Source of the DNA: Apostichopus californicus
Lineage: Eukaryota; Echinodermata; Holothuroidea; Aspidochirotida; Stichopodidae
Direction of reading: 5' to 3'
Assembly: GCA_020650975.1 (NCBI GenBank)
Contig: JAIPMN010005059.1
Location: 1 to 38,489 of the forward strand
DNA: 38,489 bases
Part shown: positions 24,001 to 36,000 of the stretch, piece after piece
Position numbering within the stretch: the first letter of the stretch is position 1
How the letters are laid out: each line of letters begins with the position of its first letter
The notes under the pieces: model-generated
Told to the model about the DNA's origin: nothing
Database searches by the model: none
Seen by the model: the letters and a program-made list of their open reading frames with translations, nothing else
Translations under genes and position numbers: made by a program

Positions 24001-27000
24001 AAATAGACACATATAAACGAGGCTAAAATAATAATTCAATTATGGAACAAGGGAAATTAGAGTAAATAATAACATAAACTCACTAGCACACATAACATCT
24101 GAACTGCAAATTGTTACAGGACAACAACAAAAAAAGGGGGGGGAATAAAGATATTTAATATGTCATGTGAACCACCACCAAGAAAAGAAGAAAGAAAAGC
24201 AAAAAATGATTGAATGATTTATGTAGAATATCCACATCTGGAATGTGGAGTAGAGAGAGCTGCTTAAATGTTTGGGATAACAAGTTTCTGTTTAAGAAAT
24301 CTGAATGCAGTTTGTTTTGAACCTGGATGATATACTGTATCAACAGTACATGGTAGATAACACTACTGTAGTACAGCAGAAAGAGACAGCTCCACATATT
24401 GTGTATATATGCACATTGCACAGTACTTACTCTACAATAGTGCTACAGGCAGACCTGTCTAGAAGTATTGGATGGGAGGTGATTGTAAATTCATAATTAA
24501 AAGAATGTTCTTTCTCTGAGTGATTTAAATATCATAATTAGAGATTGAGAGTCTCCATTTTCTGCCCCCATGCATCCTCAACCCCTTTCCTCCAACACCC
24601 CCCCCCCTACCTCCCCTCTGCCCACTGTTCCTCTTCATAAATTGCTTAAGAATGTTAAAGTTGTACGTTTTAAGTCCTCTGGTTTTGATCTGACAGTGGT
24701 GATGCCTTATCTGGGGCTGATGCCCTCGAATCACTAGGAAGTCTCTTGGATCTTGGTAGAGACAGTTCGTCCCCAATTATACAAGATATATCAGATATTG
24801 AGAGCCTCCTTCAACAGGTAAGTCTACACCTGTAACACATTTAAAGATGGTAAAGTGTTTAAAAATGTAAAGATTAAGTAGTTTTAAATTAATGTATATC
24901 CAAGCATTGATAACTGTGTTTTTGCAGTTTAATTGATTTTAAACGTATGTACTGCTAATTTGTGTGTTATGTTGAAATTAGGCTCAGACACATGGTAAGT
25001 TGAACTGTTGAAAATCTTCTGTGTTTATCTCAAATAATTAACAAATGGAAGCTGGCATATATATGGTTTCCATGCAATGTTGCAATACTTTCTGCTAAAT
25101 TATTTGTACGTGTGCCGTGTTTCCTGTTTAAGGTAAGTTGAAACATGATCTTTGTTTTCTCAAACTAAGAGCGACTTTCCGTTACAAGTTTTATCGTTGC
25201 TTTAGGGACAGTATCATTATTTGTATTTGGTGTACAATGATGTCATCATTCTCTTGGCTCAACTTTCCTTCAACATAGATTGTTGAAAGGTATCTCAATC
25301 CTTTATTACTGAGTGCATAAAGTCTTTACAAAGTATTCCTTTATGCATATATAGAAATCACTTTACATGACGTGATAAAAGTGCGGTCTATTAAACTGAC
25401 AGAGAGAGTTTGTAAGTCACATGGGGGTGATGGTGGTTGATTTTATTTTTTTATAAACTTGTGCAGAAACGATTTTAAACATCATCAAAGGGAGGGAAGT
25501 TATGCCAAATGCATTGCACCGTTGTATCGAATTAATGTAGGGGACCACCGCCACCATCATTATTACTATGACAACCACAAATGATAATCACCATCATTCA
25601 TGACCCTCATCACTGTCGATACTACCAACCGACATACAAAACAACTTGGTGAGGTCAATGATCAACTTTTGTACCTGATATGGTTTTCAAGACCTTTGAC
25701 TGTCTCATTCAGTATGTACTATATCTGGTTTTCAAGACCTTTGACTGTCTCATTCAGTATGTACTATATCTGGTTTTCAAGACCTTTGACTGTCTCATTC
25801 AGTATACATGTACTATATCTGGTTTTCAAGACCTTTGACTGTCTCTTTGAGTATAATGTCTGGTTTTCAAGACCTTTGACTGTCTCATTCAGTATGTACT
25901 ATATCTGGTTTTCAAGACCTTTGACTGTCTCATTCAGTATACATGTACTATATCTGGTTTTCAAGACCTTTGACTGTCTCTTTGAGTATAATGTCTGGTT
26001 TATAAGACCTTTGACTGTCTCTTTGAGTATAATATCTGGTTTAAAAGACCTTTGACTGTCTCTTTGAGTATAATATCTGGTTTTCAAGACCTTTGACTGT
26101 CTCATTGAGTATGTTCTTCATTTGGTCTTCAATCATCAGCTCCGAGAGCTTCTGACCAACGCACTACCAGATGATCTGCTAGAAGATGACGAAGACGACT
26201 ACGAGAGCGGATCATCATCAGATGCCAGTAGTTTATCATCTCAGGAGGATGAAGAGGCAGACGACAAGAGGTAAGAAAATGTAGACGATCTTACATTTAA
26301 TGTTTTACGAGCATCATTAACGTCAGCTCTGTTCCTTAGTCGCTGTTACAGTTTGCAACACGTCGTCCTCCTGTCAGGCAAATTAGATTAGCACCAAATA
26401 TTGTTACATTATATGGTAGCTCTGGGTTCATTAAATGTGTTTATGTAGACAACGAATTGTATCATTGAGTTGTACCTCAAGAAGGCATGTAATGTTTTAA
26501 AAGGAATGGTTACTCTGTCAAGTATTATAACAGATTCAGATTTGTATGAGACCCTTTACAGTTTATTTATAACTGTGATAGAAGTTGTTGTTGTTATTTG
26601 CCTTCTGTTATTGGATGCTATGGAATACATCATACCAGTTACATCAAATATAGCACTAACTTTAAACTGGAATGAAAAGCAGCACTGGGATAAATATTGG
26701 AAATGCATGTAATTGCCTCAATTGATTATATTTAGAAATCAGTGGTACCCAAGGCTGACTTAGATAGATTGGAATTTAACCCTAATAAATTGGCTTTGTA
26801 GTCCGACTGTAGTTACTGCATTAGCTGTGAAGCTGATCTTCATACATTACAAATGTGTGCCCTAATTTGACAACTTGTGCTTCAAAATATTCAACTATTT
26901 GATACACAGGCCACTTCCATGGAAGACTAAAGTCCAGGAGAACCAGAAAACGTCCACACCTCATAGTAGAAGTCCCCCGCCTCTCGAAACTCCTGCCAAT

Positions 27001-30000
27001 GTGACTGGGAGCAGAGGCAGGGGGAACGAAGTAAGGTCCAATGTACACAAGGTAAATATGGTATTATGATTAACTCACTAGTAAACAAAGTAATGGCTAG
27101 CTAGCTCTCCGGGGAAATGATTCAATGAGCAGCTAAGAATTTGCATCATTGCTAACATTCCTTGGAAATATTGCAATGACTTGTTATCCTTTACTGAGCA
27201 AGGGAGATTTTCAAGAAACTTTGAAAACTTTTGATGTTTTCTTAATGATTTTTTTAACTGCTAAGATACATAATTTTGTCTACCAGTCTCTGCATCTATT
27301 GGGAAAGAGTTAGTCACCTTCAAAGCTCCATTTTGTGATGTTTCTGCTACAATCCCATAGCACTAGACTAGAGACCAGTTTTCTGCTACAATCCCATAGC
27401 ACTAGACTAGAGACTAGATATAAGGTATCTGAACGCGTCATCTGCTATGTTCCTCCACCAAGATCATTCCAAGAATCCTGAGATTAGGCATAAACTTCAA
27501 TGGTTTGCACTTGAAAATATCAAACATATTACACTAAATTTTGTGGGAAAAAGAAACATTCTGTGTTAGACTTAATGATTACATAACCGCTATTTAGGAC
27601 CAGCCTACTATAAATTGTAACTCCACAGATAATTTATTGAAAATATCAAACATATTACACTTAATTTTGTGGGACAAAGAAACATTCTGTGTTAGACTGA
27701 ATGATTAAGTAACCCACTATTAAGGCCAGCCTACTATAAATTGTAACTCCACAGATTATTAAGTTTAACGGATATATCCAGGTCTGCGTGCTATATACAT
27801 GAAGAACAACACATAGGGTGACTTCCTTAATACCAGATTCGGGAGGAAGGGAAAGTGTGTGGAGTCCTTGATGTGGAACTAGTGGGCCTACTATTTAGTT
27901 TAGTTATTGTTTTATTCTTCATCATGTAAAGCGCATATGAATATATATATGTTATAGTATTTGCGCTATATAAGGAACCATCATAATAATAATAATAATA
28001 ATAATGTTACTTTATATTCAGTATGTTAAGTAGATGGGAACAGTGCATAAGTAGACTGGAGACAGGTAAGAATTCTGCCTCATTGATCCCCACACAAGTA
28101 AGCTTTGGGATTCTGTGTGCTACTTTTACAGCTTGGTGAGAGTGAAATCCCTACCCTTAACACCACACACACACATGCAAAGAAAAGTAATTAAACAGAT
28201 TTTGATTTATGTGTACCAGTTGGCACACTAAGTGCTAAAAGCAAACAGGTCACCCCGCAAGATCACGAGAACTGTTCTTACTAGCTTTGGCATCTACTGT
28301 AGCAGCATAACTGCCTTGAGACAAGTTTGAGAAGAATGAAAAGAAGCCAAAGGTTGACAATATTTTCTGTGTTCATTTTGTCTCCCAGAATATTGGCAAC
28401 AGTCATTTTCAGCAAGAGGACAAAAGTTACGGTCTTCAACCGCCCCCCGAGAGGAAGTCTGTTTCACCACACTCTTCCGATGACCAGCAGTATGCAGGGA
28501 GCAGGAGAGAGGCGGAGGGTTCCGAATACGTGACCGATCAACATCAGGGCATCCCCAGGACTAGCATCGGTTATCAACCCCACGTCTATTATCCAAATCA
28601 GGGCCCATATTATGAAAACATGCCCAGACAAGATATGAACCCCCAAGCGGTGAAACCCGGGCCAGGGGACATGAACTGGGATCAGGCACACCTGGAGAAT
28701 CGAAGAGAGAGTCAACAGTACGAGCCCTCGGAGAGGAAAGCTGGGCCGGATAGCTATCCTTCCAAAGGGTTGGATAATAATGGCTCGCTAGCACCGAGTG
28801 TGGGCCAGAACACCGAGATCAATATTTATCCTGTGCAGGATAACGCAGGCAATCCGAAGATACATTACACAGGTGGGAAGAATGGTCTCGGCCAGAGGGA
28901 TCGTGTAGCAATGGAGGCTGAGCAAGGGGAGAGGTACCCTGCTATGGGACGGACCGCTAGTGTGGACCTTCTCATGGCTCAGGAATATGAGAACCTGCAA
29001 GGGCACTATCTACATGCAGGTAAAGTTGAACTAGGTTTTTTGGTCCCTCAGAAGGGAGTCTCTTTCCTCCTCTCAGGAAAACTCTTGACAATCATCCTTG
29101 ACAAAAACAGTGTTGGTTTTAGTTTATAGAACTTTAAATTATCAGGAAATTATCCAGTATTAAAGTGAGAATGCTACTGTAGTTAGTCCAGTATTAAAGT
29201 GAGAATGCTAGTTAGTCCAGTGTTAAAGTGAGAGTGCTAGTTAGTCCAGTAATAAAGTAAGAATGCTAGTTAGTCCAGTAATAAAGTAAGAATGCTAGTT
29301 AGTCCAGTATTAAATTGAGAATGCTAGTTAGTCTAGTAATAAAGTGAGGTTGCTAGTAGTGTGTCCAGTATTAAGTTACATGGTTTCATGTGTTATTATT
29401 GGAAGCCTTGCATTATTTCGTTATACCAGGTGCAACTTCTAGTGGTCAGCAGTATGCACAGATGCAGATTCTTTACCAAGCACGAGGTCGGGAACTAGAG
29501 CAACTTACCGGCCAGTTACGCATGCTACAGGAAGAGAGTGCTAGGGAGAAAAGGATTCTTAATCACCAGCTGGCTCTAGCACAAGGTGAATACATCTTTC
29601 ACCTGTTGTTTACCAAGTCGTTTATCAAAGTTTGAGATCTATGTTTGTTATTAAAGGCATTGAAGACTCGCCCCAAACCGCGTGCGGCCATCTGAAAAAG
29701 TTAGCTTTCTGTTGCTTGCAAGTGACGTTTTGTTTGTGTCGCTACAAAATGCAGACAGTAATGAAACGTGATACCTTGTTATCTTTAGCTGGACCTGAGA
29801 TGTCCATCGCTGTATCGTTTGTTAACTGTGCTGTGGGTATTGACCGCAGCTGTATGTACTGACTGTACACTAGTGTCTAATTACCGACGGTAGCAAGCTG
29901 TGTGTATTTTCTGGGATCGATGGTGGTGTCTATAACAATTCTGTTACACCTCATTCGAAACTAGGTCAAATTACTGGCATTAGACGTTTCTTTTTGCGCG

Positions 30001-33000
30001 AGTCTTCACACCCTTTAATGGAATGGTAACATTGCTAAAAGAAGTCTAATACCAACTAATGCATAAGAAATCTTAACTTTTCCTTAACATTCATCAAGGA
30101 AATTGTTAATTGGAAAAAGATTGTTTTTATCTCAATTACATTGCATGCAATAGAACTATGGCTACTAACCAGCATCTCTTGCAAAGAAATGCTAAGTAGC
30201 AAGAATTCTTACTTATGGCAAGATCTCTCAATGTTAAATCACATGACTGAAGTCACTGGTTCAAATCCTGCTCGTAGACGATAGTTTCTCACTCTCTTCT
30301 AGTGAGTAAGGGAACCAAACAACCAAATTATCGTTATCCAAAGTGTCGTCTAATAGGCAATGATTCCAGCGGACAATAATCTAACAAATTGATATCAATA
30401 TTTTACTCTTTTGTTTTGTTTACTTGAAATTTAAGGTGAAAAGAATGGCTTATCTACGAGTTATGAACAGACTAAACATCTTCTGGCATCGTCCAAGGAT
30501 GAGAACTTGAAACTGGAGGGACACTTTCAAGCAGCGACAGCTCAGATACAAGCCTTAACGGCCGCTAGAGATGAGGTCAGTCCTGTTGCTAGGATAGAGG
30601 TCAAAGGTCATCAAGCATTTGCTTCACAGTGTCAGGGAGATTACTGTTATGCTACTTATACTAATTACATGTGACATTAACTCATGTGCTTCAGGCTAAT
30701 GTTAGGTACAACTATACCAGTTGTTGTGTCAGATATGTTTAGTTGATCAATTTTTGTGACATCACAACCAACACAATGTTGCAAAAAATGTCCTGAAGAA
30801 ATACAATGTAGACAATTGAAGAAGATGCAATGAAATCATAAGTTTCTATTTTATATCTCCAAAATCTTTATATTTGACAGCAATGTGTGCAAAGCATATC
30901 AAAACTTAACCACATCCTTTAAAAAGTGTCCTTTCAATTTGAATTTTTGTTTATGATGAGGTAAAATGACTTCTAAAACTGCGATATTTTTGACTGTCAC
31001 AGATAATGAAGAAACTGCAGACCACAGAGACGACGGTGGAAACCATGACCAAAGAACTGACGGAGATTCAGAAGTCGCAACCTCTGGCCAGAGCAAGAGA
31101 ACACCAGGACACAGTCTTGGCAGAGATGCAGCGTAAACATGAAGAGGAGATTACAGACCTCCAGGGAAGGCTTCAAAGGGTCATATCAGATCTAGAGGAG
31201 AAGGTAAAGTGACCTGATTTTTGATAGATTGTCAAAACTTGTATATATGGGCTTTTCAGAAGTGTTTGTTCTCTGCCACATTTGTTTCTTTTAGATTATA
31301 AACCCTTTCATGAAGGCAAATTGTTCCCAAAGTGAAAGTGGAACAGAGAGTGACAGAAAACTCACCTGTATTCCCTTACCCCTTACCCCATCCCCTCCAC
31401 CCCCCCCCCCTCACACAAAGTTTTAGCATGCTCGGTGATAGCTATATAGTGTGAAAATAGTTATCAAATGTATGCAAAATTTCATGAATTTAAAGCAAGT
31501 AAACTGACGTATGAACAGTTCCAAATATTTATCTAAGAGAAACAGGATATTCATACTGTGAGTACCAGTACATTGAAGCATGACATGAAAGCACATTATT
31601 GCAAAATCATCCCAACTAGGTGGAGGTTAGGAAAGATTGTACAGCCTTTCCAAACAGTAGCAGTACTAGCTAGCTGTGTTGTTGTTGTGTAATCTCAAAT
31701 GAACTTTGACCTCATTTCAATTCATTATCATCTGGCTTTCTCAGCTCATCACATGGAGCAATAACAGCAAGATGACTTTAATGACAAGTCAAAACATAAG
31801 TATCATTCATAGAAAGCAATTATCCTTCATTTGTAAAATCATGTACACTAGCACTTACTAAAAGCCAATCTCTTTGTTTTGTATGTCAAGTTAATTTGAA
31901 AACCTTAAATAGCTTAAGTATTACAATGGCAGCATCTTTGATGGCGACAACCTTAAATGGCTGAAGTATTACTATGACAGCATCATTGATGGCTACCAAC
32001 CTTAAATAGCTAAAGTATTAACCTTAAATAGCTAAAGTATTACAATGGCAGCATAGTTGATGGCAAGCCCTTAATTAGCTAAAGTATTAACCTTAAATAG
32101 CTAAAGTATTACAATGGCAGCATCATTGATGGCAACCAACCTTAAATAGCTAAAGTATTAACCTTTAAATAGCTAAATTATTACAATGGCAGCATCGTTG
32201 ATGGCAACCAACCTTAAATAGCTAAAGTATTAACCTTTAAATAGCTAAAGTATTACAATGGCAGCATCGTTGATGGCAACCAACCTTAAATAGCTAAAGT
32301 ATTAACCTGAAATAGCTAAAGTATTACAATAGCAGCATAGTTGATGGCGACGACCTTAAATAGCTAAAGTATTACAATGGTTGCATGATTGATGGCGACG
32401 ACCTTACATAGCTTAAGTATTACAATGGTTGATGGCGACAACCTTAAATATCTAAAGTATTATTATAGCAGCATCGTTGATGACTCATGTTTCTCATATT
32501 TCCTTTCCTCAGGAGACTCTGTCAAACCGTTTTCAGTGTCAGCTTGAGGAACATCAGCGATCCCTCCAGCAGAACCAGATCCAACATGGAGAGACGGTGA
32601 ACAGACTAACAGCTCAGCTGGAGGAGAGTCAAAGGAGATGTGGAGACCTCCTAGGACAAGGTGAGATCTTGCAGAATTTGAGGGGTATGGGCGAGGGGCA
32701 GGGGGGCGGAGGGTAGGTGGTTATATTTGTATGTTAATCAGGGATGTAAACTATTTGCTAGGTAGGGATCTCTATGAACCTGTGAATGATGTATCATATA
32801 TTATTTCATTTTACATTTTTTATCAAATTGAGAATTTTTAACACAAAGTTAATGTATTCATTCCTTATGGATTTAGAAGTTGGTTGGCATATATTACTAT
32901 ATACCAGAAAGCAAGTGTTTGTGCTAATGATAATGAAAAATCTTCCGGTCACAAAAATCAGCCGACATATCAAGGTAGTTTGTTCCATTAGTGCTACAAC

Positions 33001-36000
33001 ACCATTTAGAATTTTTTTTCCTGGGGGGGGGGGGGGGGAAGGGGAGGTTTGTTATAAATGAGATTTGAGTTGTGCAATATTAATATTTATTTCATTATTT
33101 GCATTTTGTAGAAGAGGATATCATTTGTAAAAAGTGTTAAATTTCTTTTTTATTTTTTCTACTTTCTTTTTCCCCGACAGGTTCATACCAAGAAGCCAAC
33201 AGCCTTCACCAGCAGCTGCAGGTTGCACAAAATGCTAAGCAGATGAGTGAAAACCTCTGCAAATCTATGCAGGTTTGTTTTGTTTGGTTTTTCCCTTATT
33301 GTCAGGTTAAATATGAAATCATGAAATAAGGGGAAAAGAAACTCACATAGCTTGATGTGAAATTACATGAACTGTAAAACTCTACACCTAATAGTTGGAT
33401 CTATTTATAAAATCCATGTTTGTGGTAATTGCGCAGAATTTTGCCAAGCCCATTGCTTCCCTCCCTCTCTCCCTCCCTCCCATCACTCCCAAACTTTTTT
33501 TCCACTTTTGTAAATTTACTTCTAGGTTCAAACAGAAATGTGGCAGGGAAATTTATTTGTTATTCAATGTTACCTCTAAACATGTAGTTGACAGTGAAAA
33601 GCTTAAAAAGTTTCTCACCCAACTCCCCAAATTCCATATCAAATTTATATTTCTGATTTGTAATCCCTGTTGTCATTTTCGAATGCAAAGTGAAGCGAAA
33701 CGATATAATATTCCTGCTCTTATGTGAATAGGAGGAAGTGACCGATTTAAAACAGCAGCTACTTGCTATAGAATCTGCCGTCAGACTGGGGGCACTGTCA
33801 CCCCACTCTTCACCCGAGGGGCAGGGAGATAACGTCGTGAGGAATCTAGCTAAAGAAGACTGGAGCACGCCAAAGCCTGGAGGGTGAGTTTTCAGATAAT
33901 GCTTTCCACCTTCTTGTGCAATATATCTAGTTTCTCTCTAACCCAAGTGATGTATGTCTGTATTGTATGTATTTTAGATGCCCCTGCAAGCAGGAACTCG
34001 CGAAGAAGCCATCATTGGCTTATCACAGCTGCAAGCTGACTGAAGTCAGTCTCTTAGATTCATATTTTAACGTCCATGATTATGAATTGTCAATTGTCAA
34101 CAACTCTGTAACTGGACGACATACATTAATCTTGGAGTGACTCAAACTCAGGACCTTATGATTGAAAGGCACCGGCGTTAACCACTGAGCTAACACTCCC
34201 TGATAGTGGAACAATGAGTGTCAGGCTCATTAGAATGGCATTACCAAAATGCAATGCAAAAATGTTTAAACTGCTATGTGAATGCGAAGACATGTAGCAG
34301 GTTTTTGTACACAGAATTCTAGGATTTATTAGTATTTTATGATTAACAAATTCAGAAAAGGTATAACTTAATTATGGAACTTGTATGCAAATTGTAATTG
34401 AAAATTTCTAATTTTATATGCAAAGACATTTTTCAGACTTTCATGTTATAGCCATTTTTATTTTAATATTTTTGGCACTTTTGATATTTTAGCATTTCAT
34501 ATGAATATTTCCACATTTTAGCATTTTTACATTTGGATGTAACATTTTCCACAATTCACCGTTATCGATCTGTTGCCATGACGATTGCTGTTTGCAGGAC
34601 CGACGTAGGTTTCCCAAACGATCAGGTGATCCAGGGATTGAAGAAGGAGTTAGAGCGATCTCTGTTGAACAACAAGAGGAAGAGGAACCAAGTTGCCTCT
34701 CTTCAGGATGAAGTTCAAGCCTTGAAGAGACAGATTAACGAATGGAAGGAGAGGGCAGAGAAAGCTGGAAAGATTCATCAGGTATGGTAATAGTTATATC
34801 ACTTATTGGTGCACTGAGCTGATGGGGGGTTAACATAAGGGGTATAACCTTCCCCCCTCCATTGGTTGGGGTGGGTCTGGGACATGCAACAGCCCTTGTT
34901 ATGACATAACCTTTATCATGACAAGTCAGACACTCTCATCCAGTATAGCTTGTCCTCTCTGTGCAATCCAGGGGATTTGCAGTTTCAAAATTTGAAAACC
35001 ATATCAGTATTCAAACTTGTAGGATCCACATTTCCAAAACACCTTCAACTACAGGGTTGCCTTTTCTATATTAATTGTTGTGAAAAAAAGAGGTTTCTGC
35101 TAAAGTATGCTAAAGTAAGGAATTTAACTTCTATCTGTCTTGAATAATCATGAATATCATAAATTAAAGGCTGTATGCAGAATATGCTGAAAGTTCATAG
35201 GCGCAAACACCAAGAGCAGTACAGGTGGTTGGAGGGTGGTGGTTCGGGGTGGGGGGGGGTGATGGATGTGGTGGTTACTCGAATTTGTCATGGTTTGTAA
35301 AACGATGCCCTTTCAAATGGTACCATGCTAATTATTTAACAGGAACAAGCAGCAGCATCAAATTCTGGAATGGTTTCTGAAGTCGAGAGGTTGCAAGAGG
35401 ATATTAGGACAATGGATGGAGAGATTAACAAACAGAGAGATTCAGAGAGCAAACTAAGAGCAGAGAATAGCGAACTGAAACAACGAATGACTGACATGGT
35501 GATGGAAAATGATGAAGATAAAAGGAAAGCAGTGGAAAGGTAGAGAAGATATACGATAACATAGAATGATGATGACCTGCTGTGTGTTCTCCCCCCTCCC
35601 CATTATGGTTGTCTCATGTGTTCTCCCCTATGATAATTGTGTGATGTATTCTCCCCCTTCCCCCATGATGATTGTTTAGTGTGTTCTCTCATCATGAGGT
35701 TTGTGAACTGTGATCTCCCTCCCCCCTCCCCCCTCCCTTCTCCATCATGATGGCTGTGTAATTTGTTCTTTCTGATGATTTTATGGTGTGTCGGTTCCCC
35801 TCCCCAACCATGCTTGTTGTGTGTTTTTTCCCCACCCCATGCTGCTGCTTCTTTTTGGTCATAGTTATTTATTAAACAATGTGGTAAATCTGCCATTATC
35901 CCCCAACCCCAAATAGATAAACACAAGAAAAAGGTTACTAGATAAAATGAAACCACTGTTCAGTAACACTAGAACTAAGTTAAAGGTGTGTGCTGCCACA

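Larger units (their letters stand above)
15052..24696 (+). other. First long intron of CEP152 (9.6 kb)
   Basis: Starts with a gtatta donor. Holds a perfect inverted repeat at 15091-15105 (CCCCGAT, T, ATCGGGG), tandem repeats, a 19-bp minisatellite, a LINE 3' end, a SINE-like element, poly-G/C tracts and the candidate microexon at 22009. Other short frames (for example 21484-21723) have no recognisable product. Confidence 0.6.

Noticed and set aside
25600-26055. 151-codon open frame with repeated WFSRPLTVSFS
   Set aside because: It is translation of the 45-bp minisatellite; the unit is a multiple of three, so the frame stays open by construction.
29020-29127. Extension of the large CEP152 exon past 29019
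   Set aside because: A good donor at 29019/29020 and the phase-1 fit with 29430 favour splicing; the extension has no homology.
30225-30300. tRNA-like box B (GGTTCAAATCC) in a CEP152 intron
   Set aside because: No box A, no acceptor pairing and no tail could be found, so it is likely chance.
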